A stretch of DNA of 50,548 nt from Clostridiales bacterium (GCA_003559095.1 PWMW01000040.1:1-50548), one strand, 5' to 3'; positions 1 through 8,817 are shown, counted from the first letter of the stretch. Numbers and translations are program-made. The notes: generated from the sequence alone by a model not told the origin.

Positions 1-48
1 AGTGGGACAAGAAGTTAAGCTGCCTAAACAATGGGAGGCTGATAGCAG

Positions 49-318
49 GTGTCAAAAGAAGAAGACAAAAAGCGACTTGTGCAGCGTCTGCGACGGGTTG
101 AAGGACAGGTGCGCGGAATTCAGCGGATGATTGAAGAAGAAAAGGACTGCATGGACATTCTTGTGCAGGTGGCTGCAGCCCGGGCCGCGCTAGACAAAGT
201 AGGGTTGGGCATTTTTGAAGGGCATTCCCGCAGTTGTATCCTGCGAGCTGTCCAAAATGAGCAGGGTGAGCAGGCCATTGATGAACTTATGGGCATTATG
301 ACCAAGTTTATGAAGTGA
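49..318 (+). CDS. CsoR/FrmR-family metal-sensing repressor
   Basis: An 89-residue, all-helical DNA-binding protein of the CsoR/RcnR/FrmR family (DUF156), which represses metal-efflux or stress genes until a ligand binds. The copper-type ligand set is visible as C34, H59 and C63, with the same 25- and 4-residue spacing as Mycobacterium tuberculosis CsoR (C36, H61, C65). The second-shell Tyr that precedes the first Cys in CsoR is Asp33 here, so copper as the inducer is likely but not certain. The start is GTG, chosen because GGGAGG lies 10 bases upstream at 33-38. The gene is convergent with trxB and shares a terminator hairpin with it. Its target operon is not visible and may lie to the left of the window. 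Confidence 0.88.
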   Translation: MSKEEDKKRLVQRLRRVEGQVRGIQRMIEEEKDCMDILVQVAAARAALDKVGLGIFEGHSRSCILRAVQNEQGEQAIDELMGIMTKFMK

Positions 319-321
319 ACC

Positions 322-366
322 AGCAAAAGCACGGAGTCCGTTGGCAGCGGAGTCCGTGCTTTTGCT
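322..366. terminator. Bidirectional intrinsic terminator between the CsoR-family gene and trxB
   Basis: Inverted repeat with 19-base arms (322-340 and 348-366, one mismatch) and a 7-base loop. The outer end of the stem is A-rich on one side and T-rich on the other, so it can terminate transcription arriving from either of the convergent genes. Confidence 0.85.
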
Positions 367-376
367 CAGTGTTAAA

Positions 377-1291
377 CTAGTCCAACGTTTCGATGTAGTG
401 ATAGGCAGACATGGCGGCAACAGCGCCGTCGCTGGTGGCCGTGATAATCTGCCGCAGCGGCGTGTCACGAATGTCGCCGGCCGCGAAAATACCAGGGATA
501 GAGGTGGCCATGGCGCCGTCGGTGGTTACATACCCTTCTTGGTTGAGAATGGAGCTGCCCTGCAGGTATTGAGTATTGGGCAGAAACCCAACATAGATAA
601 AGACGCCATCCGTATCTAGGGTACTTTCGGCACCGGTTTCGGTGTTAACCAGTTTGACGCCGGTGACCCCAGACTCACCAAGGATCTCGCCAACTTCGGT
701 GTTCCAGATGAAGTCAATCTTTTCGTTGTTGAATACTCGGTCCTGCAGAATGGGCTGAGCCCGCAGCTGTTCGCGCCGGTGAATGATGGTTACCGAGGCA
801 GCAAATTTGGTAAGGAAGTTCCCTTCTTCCGCTGCAGAGTCTCCCCCACCCACTACTACGACTTTTTTGTTGCGGAAGAAGGCACCATCACAGGTGGCAC
901 AATACGACACGCCGCGGCCGGCAAACTCCTTTTCACCGGGTACACCCAGGTAACGGGGCTGGGCTCCCGTGGCGATGATCACCGCTTTGCCCACCACGGT
1001 TTCTCCTCCCACCAGTTCCACGTGCTTCTCAGGGCCGTCCAAGGCTACTCCTTGAATCTCGCCCTGCTTCCACTCGACGCCAAAATGCATGGCGTGCTGG
1101 TGCATCTTCTCCGACAGTTCCGGTCCGATGATTTCTAAGAACCCAGGATAGTTTTCCACTTCCAGGGTGTTCTGCATCTGACCCCCGGGAAGCCCTCGTT
1201 CCACAATCACCGTGCGTAAATTGGAGCGAGCAGCATAGACACCGGCAGCCAAACCAGAAGGCCCCCCACCCAGAATCACCACATCGTACAT
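377..1291 (-). CDS. trxB: Thioredoxin reductase (NADPH-dependent flavoprotein)
   Basis: A 304-residue low-molecular-weight thioredoxin reductase that passes electrons from NAD(P)H through FAD to thioredoxin. Visible motifs are the N-terminal FAD-binding GGGPSG (8-13), the redox pair CATC (C131 and C134), the NADPH-binding GGGDSAAEE (148-156), an HRRE motif, and the C-terminal FAD motif AAGDIRD. A frame continues 15 bases upstream to another ATG, but GGAGAGG sits 6 bases before the ATG at 1291, and [11 protein letters not shown] is the usual family N-terminus. It lies 70 bases downstream of the aminomutase gene with no terminator between them, so the two are probably cotranscribed. Confidence 0.96.
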   Translation of the reverse strand: MYDVVILGGGPSGLAAGVYAARSNLRTVIVERGLPGGQMQNTLEVENYPGFLEIIGPELSEKMHQHAMHFGVEWKQGEIQGVALDGPEKHVELVGGETVVGKAVIIATGAQPRYLGVPGEKEFAGRGVSYCATCDGAFFRNKKVVVVGGGDSAAEEGNFLTKFAASVTIIHRREQLRAQPILQDRVFNNEKIDFIWNTEVGEILGESGVTGVKLVNTETGAESTLDTDGVFIYVGFLPNTQYLQGSSILNQEGYVTTDGAMATSIPGIFAAGDIRDTPLRQIITATSDGAVAAMSAYHYIETLD

Positions 1292-1361
1292 AGACATCCT
1301 CTCCATTCTTCAGGAATCATGACCCAACAGCGCCTTTAAGACCGCGGTACGAATCGAACAC

Positions 1362-2639
1362 TCAATCTTCGTCATCGTCATCCCAAACTTCGATATTTTG
1401 TGCCACGTTCCCTTCGAAGTTGGGATACTTAACAACGTTGCCCTCCCACGTGCGGATCATCACGTGATCTGAGCCCCAGCCCACGAGATAGTTGGGCAGG
1501 ATCGGGGTTTTACCAAGACCACCGGGGGCGTTGATAATATACGTGGGAATGGCCATCCCTGAGGTAAACCCACGCAGCTGTTCCATGATCTCCAAACCCG
1601 TCTCCACTCGGGGATGAAAATGCAGCGTACCGCGGACAACCTTGGCATGGAACATGTAGTACGGACGGACGCGAATCCGCAGCAGCTCTTGGTTGAGCTT
1701 TTTCATGACATGGGCCGAGGAGTTAATTCCATTGAGCAGCACAGCCTGATTTCCCAAGGGCACGCCGGCCCGGCTCAGGCGATCACACGCCACAGCGGCT
1801 TCGTTGGTCACTTCCTTGGGATGGTTGAAGTGACTGTTAACATAGACGGGATGGTATTTGCTGAGAATCTCAGCAAGCTTAGGCGTGACCCGTTGTGGCA
1901 GTGTTACCAGTGTTCGCGTCCCCAGCCGCACCATTTCCACATGTTCAATGCTGTTCAATTCTTTGAGCAGCCATTCGATGGTCTCATCTTCCAGCATGAA
2001 CGCATCGCCGCCCGTAATCAAGACGTCGCGGATTTCTGGATTGTCGCGCACGTACTCCACAGCCTGTGTCAACTGCTCTTGAGTGGAATGCTTATCCAAT
2101 TCCCCAATGGCTCGTCGGCGCTGGCAGTGACGACAGTACATAGCACACTGGTTGGTCACCTTGATAATCAAACGATCCGGATAGCGCCGCGTAATGGCAG
2201 GAGCGGGACTGGTCGTGGTCTCAGCCATGGGATCCAATTCTCCCCGCTCGGAATACTCAAAAGCAGATGGCACAGCCAGCCAACGAATGGGACAGGAGCG
2301 ATCATCGGGATCCATCAGCGACGCGTAATACGGCGAAATGGCCCAGCGGTACTGCTGGCCAATGTCCTTGATCACATCGTACTCGTCATCACTGAGGTTG
2401 ATGATGTTCGCTAAGACGTTCACGTCTGTAATCCGATTGTCCATCTGCCAGTGCCAATCATCCCAGTTTGCTTCGGTGCCTCCTAAGACTTCCATGATAA
2501 TCTTCTTCTGTGCAGCTATGGTGTCGGCACTCTTGAAACCCGTCTGGATGTCTTCCTGCACCTTCAGGTACTCGGCAATTCGGCTCTTGAGCTCTTCCGC
2601 CCGCTCAAGAGATACTTGACGTGCAGTTTGTTGACTCAT
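1362..2639 (-). CDS. eam: Glutamate 2,3-aminomutase (KamA-family radical SAM/PLP enzyme)
   Basis: A 425-residue radical SAM, pyridoxal-phosphate aminomutase of the lysine 2,3-aminomutase (KamA) family. The cluster-binding CxxxCxxC is C165, C169, C172, and the PLP lysine is K377 in APGGLGKTP. In lysine 2,3-aminomutase two aspartates (D293 and D330 in Clostridium subterminale) hold the substrate side-chain amine. Here these positions are K333 (MFHAKVV) and N370 (IINAPGG), the pair described for glutamate 2,3-aminomutase (K332 and N369 in Clostridioides difficile). The inferred reaction is L-glutamate to beta-glutamate, a compatible solute. The start at 2639 has AGGGAG seven bases upstream; the longer frame to 2681 would begin inside the upstream terminator. 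The C-terminus is a run of acidic residues. Confidence 0.88.
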   Translation of the reverse strand: MSQQTARQVSLERAEELKSRIAEYLKVQEDIQTGFKSADTIAAQKKIIMEVLGGTEANWDDWHWQMDNRITDVNVLANIINLSDDEYDVIKDIGQQYRWAISPYYASLMDPDDRSCPIRWLAVPSAFEYSERGELDPMAETTTSPAPAITRRYPDRLIIKVTNQCAMYCRHCQRRRAIGELDKHSTQEQLTQAVEYVRDNPEIRDVLITGGDAFMLEDETIEWLLKELNSIEHVEMVRLGTRTLVTLPQRVTPKLAEILSKYHPVYVNSHFNHPKEVTNEAAVACDRLSRAGVPLGNQAVLLNGINSSAHVMKKLNQELLRIRVRPYYMFHAKVVRGTLHFHPRVETGLEIMEQLRGFTSGMAIPTYIINAPGGLGKTPILPNYLVGWGSDHVMIRTWEGNVVKYPNFEGNVAQNIEVWDDDDED

Positions 2640-2679
2640 ACCATCACTCCCTTTGAAATTCATTCTCACGGCCCATGGC

Positions 2680-2709
2680 AAAAAGGGGCCGACTGTGAAC
2701 AGTCAGCCC
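2680..2709 (-). terminator. Intrinsic terminator of the rnf-apbE transcription unit
   Basis: Eleven-base arms (2686-2696 and 2699-2709, one mismatch). Read on the minus strand the stem is followed by CCTTTTTG. It lies 100 bases past the apbE stop and before the start of eam, so it separates the two units. Confidence 0.8.
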
Positions 2710-2808
2710 TGACAAGCCGTGAGATTGCGTCGTCGTTGCTCGGCCTCCTCCACCACAGCGGGCAGAGTTCAGCATTGTCAGCGACAAACCTGCTGTACAT
2801 CTATTATA

Positions 2809-3834
2809 CTACAAAAACCGAAATCTTGATTCTAATCCCGGCGAGATCCAGACGTCGCCGTCTTTACTTACAATCACAGCTTCCACATCAGCCAGCTGTT
2901 CCACCAACTCCACTGCCCGGTCTCTTCCTAACACAAACAGAGCCGTGGACAGGGCATCTCCAGCAGCTGCCGTGGGTGCCACCACAGTGACGCTGGTTAC
3001 CTGGTCTGCCGGGAATCCCGTGGCTGGATCAATAATATGGTGAAAGCGGATCCCGTCCTTTTCGAAGTAGCGCTGGTAGTCACCGGATGTAACCACGGTG
3101 GAATCAATGAGCTCCACCACCGCCATGACGCGACTGGGCTGAGTCGGGTCCTGGATCCCCACCCGCCAGGGGTTATCGTCTCCGTCGCGGGTGCCAATCA
3201 CACTGATGTCGCCACCGGCGTTGATCAGGCCATGGCGGATTCCGTGATCCCGCAGCACAGCCGCACCTCGGTCCACCGCGTAGCCCTTGGCGATCCCTCC
3301 TAGATCCAGCACAAAGCCTTGGGGAATCTTCACCTGCAATTGCTCTTCGTCGACGGACACCGAGCGATAATCCACACGGGCCATGGCGGCTTGAAGCGCG
3401 TCATCCGCCGGAATCCTGCGCTCATCAGTGCCAAAGCCCCACAGGCTGATCAACGGTCCAATGGTAACATCAAAGCCGCCATCCGTCAAATTGCCGTAGT
3501 CGATGCTCTTCCTCAAAAGCGCAATCACTTCGTTCTCTACCGGAACCCACTGCCCAGCCCCTGCGTTGATCCGACTGATATCGCTGTCGTCAATATAGCG
3601 CGAGAACAGCCTTTCCACACGTTTCATCTCGGCAAAGGCTGCGGCTACTGCCTCTTCGGCGCCGCCACCGATGGCGCGCACATCCACGGCCGTATCCATC
3701 AGAAACTGTGTCCGGTTGATGGTTTCTTCATGAGCTGTTGTAGCCTGACCTGATGTCCAATACTGGCCAGCTCCAACAATGGCAACTGCGCCCAAAACGA
3801 CCAGGATTAATCCAATCCGTGTATATCTCAACAA
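2809..3834 (-). CDS. apbE: FAD:protein FMN transferase (ApbE)
   Basis: A 341-residue membrane-anchored ApbE flavin transferase. It uses FAD to attach FMN through a phosphoester bond to a threonine of partner proteins, here presumably RnfG and RnfD encoded just upstream. An N-terminal hydrophobic anchor (about residues 7-24) places the catalytic domain outside the cytoplasmic membrane. Family motifs are GGIAKGYAVDR, INAGGDI, TSGDYQRYF, HHIIDPATGFP and the magnesium-site region GDALSTALFVLG. Translation probably starts at TTG with GGGAG six bases upstream. A 142-base gap separates it from rnfB; it holds a possible extended -10 element but no clear terminator, so apbE may be read both with rnf and alone. 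Confidence 0.95.
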   Translation of the reverse strand: MLRYTRIGLILVVLGAVAIVGAGQYWTSGQATTAHEETINRTQFLMDTAVDVRAIGGGAEEAVAAAFAEMKRVERLFSRYIDDSDISRINAGAGQWVPVENEVIALLRKSIDYGNLTDGGFDVTIGPLISLWGFGTDERRIPADDALQAAMARVDYRSVSVDEEQLQVKIPQGFVLDLGGIAKGYAVDRGAAVLRDHGIRHGLINAGGDISVIGTRDGDDNPWRVGIQDPTQPSRVMAVVELIDSTVVTSGDYQRYFEKDGIRFHHIIDPATGFPADQVTSVTVVAPTAAAGDALSTALFVLGRDRAVELVEQLADVEAVIVSKDGDVWISPGLESRFRFL

Positions 3835-3878
3835 ACGTCACTCCCACAACGAAATCGATACGGCGCTAACAGCCGGGT

Positions 3879-3887
3879 TTTATAGCA
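3879..3887 (-). promoter_or_regulatory. Possible extended -10 promoter element for apbE
   Basis: The minus strand reads TGCTATAAA about 45 bases before the apbE start. This matches the TGn plus TATAAT form of an extended -10 element, and no good -35 box is present. It is a weak call. Confidence 0.3.
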
Positions 3888-3976
3888 AGCAATACGTGGT
3901 CTGCGGTCCAGTGCGAACCGTCTTTTGCCGACTTGTCCAGCGGTTTGCACGCACATACAGCCCTACGCCAGCTCTG

Positions 3977-4804
3977 CTAACTGGCTCGACGTTTTTTGAT
4001 GATGGGCTTCCCATCCTGCTCGTCGATGGTGTTCATGGGGCACACTGCCACGCATTTGCGGCAGTTGATGCAGAGGTCATAGTCAATGCGAGCCAGATTA
4101 TCGTTAACCGTGATAGCATCCACTGGACATTCCTTTTCGCAGCGCCGACAGGCAATACAGCCCACGGAACAGACGGAACGTGTTTCCTTGCCTTTGGCCA
4201 GGGAACGGCAGCGAATGTGGACACCTTGGCGCTCCTCAACCAATACAATAATGTCGCGAGGACATGCTTCCACACAAGCGTTACAGGCTGTGCAGTTGTC
4301 TTCGATGATCTCGGGCAGGCCATTTTCGTTCATGCGCATGGCATCAAAACGGCATGCCTCCACGCAGGTTCCGCAGCCCAAACAACCGTAGGAACAGCCC
4401 TTATCCCCATTCTGGGTAAGGTGGACAATGCGGCAGTCCGCCGGTCCTTGATAATTCGCCCGGCGGGGAGCTTCGCTGAAGCCACCTTTGCAGAGCACTT
4501 GGGCCACTTTGCGCCGGGTCTCTGTCGCCTGCTGGCCAAGGACCTCGGCCACTTTGGCCGCTACCTCTGCCCCTCCCACAGGACAACCGTTGGTCGGTGC
4601 CTTTTTGGCAGCTACACCTTCAGCGAAGGCACGACAGCCAGCAAAACCACAGGCACCACAGTTGATGCCCGGCAGCACGGCTTCGATGTTATCGATCAGT
4701 GGATCGCTTTCCACGTGAAATTGCTTGGACGCGATGGCCAATCCAATGGAAAACACCACACCCAAAGCTCCCATGCTTATGAGTGAAACCAATGTATTAC
4801 TCAA
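3977..4804 (-). CDS. rnfB: Rnf complex subunit RnfB (iron-sulfur protein)
   Basis: A 275-residue RnfB, the ferredoxin-facing iron-sulfur subunit of the ferredoxin:NAD oxidoreductase. It has one N-terminal membrane helix, then the Rnf-type cluster motif NCGACGFAGC ending in GCPVGG (about 48-75). Four ferredoxin-like cysteine motifs follow: CLGCGTCVEAC, CTACNACVEAC, CIACRRCEKEC and CINCRKCVAVC. This makes at least five predicted 4Fe-4S sites, as in clostridial RnfB. The start is TTG preceded by GGAGGG. It lies 19 bases after rnfA and is the last membrane-complex gene of the operon. Confidence 0.95.
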   Translation of the reverse strand: MSNTLVSLISMGALGVVFSIGLAIASKQFHVESDPLIDNIEAVLPGINCGACGFAGCRAFAEGVAAKKAPTNGCPVGGAEVAAKVAEVLGQQATETRRKVAQVLCKGGFSEAPRRANYQGPADCRIVHLTQNGDKGCSYGCLGCGTCVEACRFDAMRMNENGLPEIIEDNCTACNACVEACPRDIIVLVEERQGVHIRCRSLAKGKETRSVCSVGCIACRRCEKECPVDAITVNDNLARIDYDLCINCRKCVAVCPMNTIDEQDGKPIIKKRRAS

Positions 4805-4823
4805 AGGGAACCCTCCATTTCGG

Positions 4824-5396
4824 TTATACTAGGCCAGCAAAGCCGCTGAACGCCACCGACAGCAGCCCAGCGATGATAAACGCCACGCCGGCCCCTTTTA
4901 GCGGCTCAGGCATGTCGGCAAACTCTAGTTCCTCACGGATGCCTGCCAAGAGCAGCAGGGCTAAGGTGAAGCCAGCCCCAGCCCCCAGCGCGAAGATGAT
5001 GGACTGCAGGAAGCTGTATTCCCGGGATACCAACAAGAGAGCCATCCCCATTATAGCACAGTTCGTCGTGATCAAGGGTAGAAAGATACCCAGTGAGCGG
5101 TACAGACTAGGACTCATCTTGTTGAGGAACATCTCCACTAACTGGACCATAGATGCGATCACCAGAATGAAGGCCACGGTCTGGAGGTAGGGCAGGTTGA
5201 ACGGATCGAGGATGAAGTGCTGGATCAACCAGGAGACACTGGCTGCCACCGTCATGACGAAGGTAACAGCCATCCCCATCCCGATGGACGTTTCTACCTG
5301 TTTTGACACTCCCATGAAAGGGCAAATGCCCAGGAACTGCACCAACACGAAGTTGTTCACCAAAACGGCACCGAGAAAAATCATAAAAAATTCCAT
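4824..5396 (-). CDS. rnfA: Rnf complex subunit RnfA (membrane protein)
   Basis: A 190-residue integral membrane subunit with about six hydrophobic helices. The N-terminus MEFFMIFLGAVLVNNFVLVQ is characteristic of RnfA/NqrE, as are the short LGICPFMGVSK stretch and the NCAIMGMALL segment. RnfA and RnfE are homologous, oppositely oriented subunits that hold a membrane 2Fe-2S cluster in solved Rnf/Nqr structures; a Cys is present in each of the two conserved half-helices here. AGGAGG precedes the ATG start. It lies 11 bases downstream of rnfE. Confidence 0.96.
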   Translation of the reverse strand: MEFFMIFLGAVLVNNFVLVQFLGICPFMGVSKQVETSIGMGMAVTFVMTVAASVSWLIQHFILDPFNLPYLQTVAFILVIASMVQLVEMFLNKMSPSLYRSLGIFLPLITTNCAIMGMALLLVSREYSFLQSIIFALGAGAGFTLALLLLAGIREELEFADMPEPLKGAGVAFIIAGLLSVAFSGFAGLV

Positions 5397-5407
5397 GCTG
5401 TCACCTC

Positions 5408-6013
5408 CTACGATGTTTTCTTCATACGTGCAGAGATCAAGTTCATAATGGCCACCAGAAAACCAAGGGAAATGAAGGCACCAGCCGGTGCTGTCATAAT
5501 ACCCCAGGGCGTGAAGAAGTCACCGAGGATTTGGATTTCGAAGAGGCGGCCCGTACCCAAAAGTTCCCGCACACCACCGAGAATTCCCAGGGCCCACGTG
5601 AAGCCCAGTCCCATGCCCACAGCATCCAAGATGGCGAATCCCACAGGCATCTTCGAAGCATACGCTTCGGCTCGTCCCAAAACCAAACAGTTGACTACAA
5701 TCAAGGGAATGAACATGCCCAGCATGCGATGGAGCTCGGGTAGAGCAGCATTCATCGATAGATCCACAATGGTAACGAATGTGGCAATAATAATGATGAA
5801 CGATGGAATCCGGACCTTTGCCGGTATGAGGTGCTTCAAAACGCTAATCAGAGCGCTGGAACAAATAAGTACAAAGGATGTGGCCAAGCCCATGGCCACG
5901 CCATAGGTGGCAGTGGTTGTTACGCCAAGGGCTGGACAAAGGCCGATCAAAAGCCGAAAAACCGGATTATCTTCCCAAAGACCGCGCAGAAGATCACGTT
6001 TGGCATCAGCCAT
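5408..6013 (-). CDS. rnfE: Rnf complex subunit RnfE (membrane protein)
   Basis: A 201-residue integral membrane subunit, paralogous to RnfA. Recognisable segments are NPVFRLLIGLCPALGVTT near the N-terminus (about 16-33), the NCLVLGRAEAYAS motif in the middle, and GGVRELLGTG towards the C-terminus. It has about six membrane helices. The cysteines in LCPALG and NCLVLG match the cluster-binding positions of the family. The ATG is preceded by GGGGGG. Only two bases separate it from the end of rnfG, so the two are probably translationally coupled. Confidence 0.95.
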   Translation of the reverse strand: MADAKRDLLRGLWEDNPVFRLLIGLCPALGVTTTATYGVAMGLATSFVLICSSALISVLKHLIPAKVRIPSFIIIIATFVTIVDLSMNAALPELHRMLGMFIPLIVVNCLVLGRAEAYASKMPVGFAILDAVGMGLGFTWALGILGGVRELLGTGRLFEIQILGDFFTPWGIMTAPAGAFISLGFLVAIMNLISARMKKTS

Positions 6014-6015
6014 GT

Positions 6016-6549
6016 TTATTGCCCCCCTTCAAAAGCCGCAATGGCATCGGAGAAGTTACGACGAACAGCTCGGGCCACTGCCTCTGCTGACACGGTAGCC
6101 CCAGTGATATTATCGATATCCTGCCCAATGGTTATGGGTGAGTCGGCAGATTTGCCCTGGAATTGGCTGCGAAAACCTTCGTCTTCAATCTGCGAACCCA
6201 GGCCGGGGGTTTCCGTATGCTGCAGGACAGCCACATTGACAATCTCCATGGTGTCGCTGCCCACACCAACCATCACCCGCACGGGACCTGCATAGCCCCC
6301 GGCTTCACTGGCATACGCAAAGCCCACAGTGGTGCCGTCACCATCCTTGGCCCGGAACATCACAAAATCTGCTTCGATGAACTCCACAGAAGCCGCATCG
6401 GCAAACAGTTCATAGACGGTACTCTCCATCTCACGGGCTCGGTTCTCAGCAATGATAACACTGGTCACGTTATATACCTGAGATAGCACACCCGCGGAGA
6501 CCATGGCGATCACCGTAAGAACGATCACCATCCGCATGGATTCACGCAT
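6016..6549 (-). CDS. rnfG: Rnf complex subunit RnfG (covalent FMN protein)
   Basis: A 177-residue subunit with one N-terminal membrane anchor (about 8-28) and an extracytoplasmic FMN-binding domain. The covalent flavin site is TGATVS at 149-154, with T152 as the predicted FMN attachment residue and substrate of ApbE. The motif HTETPGLGSQ (111-120) is typical of RnfG/NqrC. The start codon overlaps the end of rnfD by 8 bases, and GGGGGTGA lies just before it. Confidence 0.95.
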   Translation of the reverse strand: MRESMRMVIVLTVIAMVSAGVLSQVYNVTSVIIAENRAREMESTVYELFADAASVEFIEADFVMFRAKDGDGTTVGFAYASEAGGYAGPVRVMVGVGSDTMEIVNVAVLQHTETPGLGSQIEDEGFRSQFQGKSADSPITIGQDIDNITGATVSAEAVARAVRRNFSDAIAAFEGGQ

Positions 6550-7462
6550 CGAACGTCACCCCCTGCCCATAAATTCGCGGTCGCGTCCAGCGGTTGAGGA
6601 GCGGCGTAGCAGCATTCATCAGCAGGATTGCGAAGGTCACACCTTCGGGCAGGTTGGCCCAAAGCCGGATCACCGTCAGGATAATCCCCACACCAATGCC
6701 GTATGCCACGCGGCCCCGCGGCGTCACGGGCGTAGTCACCATACACGTAACCATAAACACCGCAGCAAACATCAAGCTTCCACTCATAAGGTGGAACAGC
6801 GGATCTTGTCCGAACACGGCCATCAACACCGCGGTGGTCACCAAGAAACTCAGCGGCATTCTATAGTCAATGACGCCACGATAGAACATGAAGATCCCAG
6901 CCAACAGAATGGCCAAAACAGAAGTTTCGCCCAACGAACCAGCAATGGATCCAAAGAATAGATCCGAATAGGGTACCACGCCGCTGCCCAACGCCAAAGG
7001 CGTGGCTCCAGAAATACCGTCAAAGGGCCGTGTCCACGCTGTCATGGGCACCGTGAACGAAGCAGTCAAAAAAGCACGCCCGACCAGAGCCGGATTGAAT
7101 GGATTGTGACCTAAGCCACCGAAGATATGTTTGCCAAGGCCAATGGCAACCACTGCACCCAGGACAATCATCCACGTGGGCAGCGTTGGCGGCACGCTCA
7201 AGCCCAAAAGCATTCCTGTGACCAAAGCACTGCCATCGTGCACAGAGACGGCCTGCCCCCGCAGTCTCTGGAACGCTGCTTCTGCTGCGACGGCCGCCGC
7301 TGCCGACCACAGCACCAGCCGAACGGCGTCCAAACCGAAGAAATACATGCTGACAGCCCAAACGGGCAGCATCGCCACAACCACGGTGAACATGATCTTT
7401 TGTGTGGAGTCACGATCTCGCACATGGGGTGATGGCGCTAAGATAAGCTGTTGTTGATCCAA
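6542..7462 (-). CDS. rnfD: Rnf complex subunit RnfD (membrane protein, covalent FMN)
   Basis: A 306-residue polytopic membrane subunit, homologous to NqrB. The N-terminal SPHVRDRDST segment and the central GKHIFGGLGHNPFNPALVGR are family hallmarks. The covalent FMN site is SGAT at 151-154, with T154 the predicted attachment residue. RnfD is part of the ion-translocating core. Translation starts at TTG with AGGAGG about 10 bases upstream. There are 17 bases between the rnfC stop and this start, and the gene overlaps rnfG by 8 bases. Confidence 0.95.
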   Translation of the reverse strand: MDQQQLILAPSPHVRDRDSTQKIMFTVVVAMLPVWAVSMYFFGLDAVRLVLWSAAAAVAAEAAFQRLRGQAVSVHDGSALVTGMLLGLSVPPTLPTWMIVLGAVVAIGLGKHIFGGLGHNPFNPALVGRAFLTASFTVPMTAWTRPFDGISGATPLALGSGVVPYSDLFFGSIAGSLGETSVLAILLAGIFMFYRGVIDYRMPLSFLVTTAVLMAVFGQDPLFHLMSGSLMFAAVFMVTCMVTTPVTPRGRVAYGIGVGIILTVIRLWANLPEGVTFAILLMNAATPLLNRWTRPRIYGQGVTFDA

Positions 7463-7479
7463 AGAAGTCGCCTCCTATC

Positions 7480-8796
7480 TCAATTGGATTGTGTCTGTTT
7501 CACCGTGGCTATCTGGTTCTTAGCAAGCCGGATATAGTGCAGCAGATACCGCTTTGAGGGACATATGTATGAGCAGCAGCCACATTCGATGCAGTCCATA
7601 GCGCCGTACTCCTCCGACTCATCCCAACGTCCCAAGATGGCCGCCCGTTCAATGCGCATGGGCAGCAGATAGGTTGGGCACACGTCGGCACAGCGGGCAC
7701 ACTTGATACAGGGCATGGGATCAGGCAGTACGCACTGCTCTTCACTGAGAACCAAGATGCCAGACGTGGCTTTAACCACGGGTACCTCTGTGGTAATCTG
7801 AGCATCACCCGTCATGGGGCCTCCGGACAGAACCTTGCCAATGGTGCCCTTTGTACCACCTGCTGCGTCGATGACCTGTTGGAAACTGGTACCGATGGCC
7901 ACGAGGAAGTTGCCAGGTGATTGGACTCCAGCACCAGCCACGGTGACTACCCGATGGGTTGAGGGCCGTCCGTCCCGCACAGCTTGGGCTGCAGCCAGAA
8001 CCGTACCGACATTTTGCACAATTACTCCGCACTCATGGGGAAGTCCATTGGACGGAACTTCGCGCCCGGTAATAGCCTTAATCAGCTGCTTCTCGCCGCC
8101 CTGGGGATACTTCACCGCTAAGGGAACAATCTCGATATTGCCAGCATGCTTCCGCAGGGCCTGCATGGCGTCCATCTTGTTGGTCTCGATCCCGATAACC
8201 ACACGCTTTGCACCGCAAGCCTTCGCCAGCAGCCGCGTGCCTAGGGCCACATCCTCAGCGTATTCCACCATCATGCGATGATCCGCTGTGAGATAAGGTT
8301 CACATTCGCTGCCGTTAAGAATAAAAAAATCGATAGCAGCCTGATTAGGCGGGGCTAGCTTGACATGGGTCGGGAAGCCGGCTCCACCCATTCCCACGAT
8401 CCCCGCTGCTGTCACGGCTTCCTTGATTTGGTCACGGGATAGCTGAACCGGGTCGAGATGGGACTCCAACGGCGCCCACCGGTCTTGGCCGTCGTTGTCA
8501 ATGATCACTGAAAGAATCTGTTTTCCACTGGGATGCGGGCGCGGCTCAACAGCGGCCACTGACCCCGATACCGGTGCATGCACGTGGGCGCTGACAAAGC
8601 CCTGGGCTTCGCCGATGCGTTGACCGGCCAGAACTTCATCGCCCTTTTTGACTAACGCCTGTGCCGGCGCCCCCACGTGCTGCTGCAGGGGGACAACCAA
8701 CTGCTCGGGAGCGGGCAGGATTTGTATGGCTGCTTCTGAGGCAGGCTGCTTGTTGTACTCTGGATGCACTCCACCCCAAAATGTCTGTTTCTTCAA
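7480..8796 (-). CDS. rnfC: Rnf complex subunit RnfC (NADH-binding iron-sulfur protein)
   Basis: A 438-residue peripheral subunit carrying the NAD(H)/FMN site and two 4Fe-4S clusters. The N-terminus LKKQTFWGGVHP matches the family start. GMGGAGFPTHVKL is the nucleotide/flavin-binding region. The C-terminal cluster motifs are CIKCARCADVCP and CIECGCCSYICP. A GTG three codons upstream is possible, but GAGGTG falls six bases before the TTG at 8796, so TTG is preferred. It is the first gene of the minus-strand order C-D-G-E-A-B, the usual order in clostridia. Confidence 0.95.
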   Translation of the reverse strand: MKKQTFWGGVHPEYNKQPASEAAIQILPAPEQLVVPLQQHVGAPAQALVKKGDEVLAGQRIGEAQGFVSAHVHAPVSGSVAAVEPRPHPSGKQILSVIIDNDGQDRWAPLESHLDPVQLSRDQIKEAVTAAGIVGMGGAGFPTHVKLAPPNQAAIDFFILNGSECEPYLTADHRMMVEYAEDVALGTRLLAKACGAKRVVIGIETNKMDAMQALRKHAGNIEIVPLAVKYPQGGEKQLIKAITGREVPSNGLPHECGVIVQNVGTVLAAAQAVRDGRPSTHRVVTVAGAGVQSPGNFLVAIGTSFQQVIDAAGGTKGTIGKVLSGGPMTGDAQITTEVPVVKATSGILVLSEEQCVLPDPMPCIKCARCADVCPTYLLPMRIERAAILGRWDESEEYGAMDCIECGCCSYICPSKRYLLHYIRLAKNQIATVKQTQSN

Positions 8797-8817
8797 TCCG
8801 GTCACCTCACAAGTTCA

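Noticed and set aside
1614-2414. Plus-strand frame of 266 codons opposite the aminomutase
   Set aside because: Antisense to a clear radical SAM enzyme, no ribosome site, no recognisable domain.
2640-2681. Longer aminomutase start at 2681
   Set aside because: The extra codons begin in the T-run of the rnf-apbE terminator; the ATG at 2639 has a proper ribosome site.
3779-4786. Plus-strand frame of 335 codons opposite rnfB
   Set aside because: rnfB on the other strand has every iron-sulfur motif and a good start; the plus frame is compositionally odd and unrecognisable.
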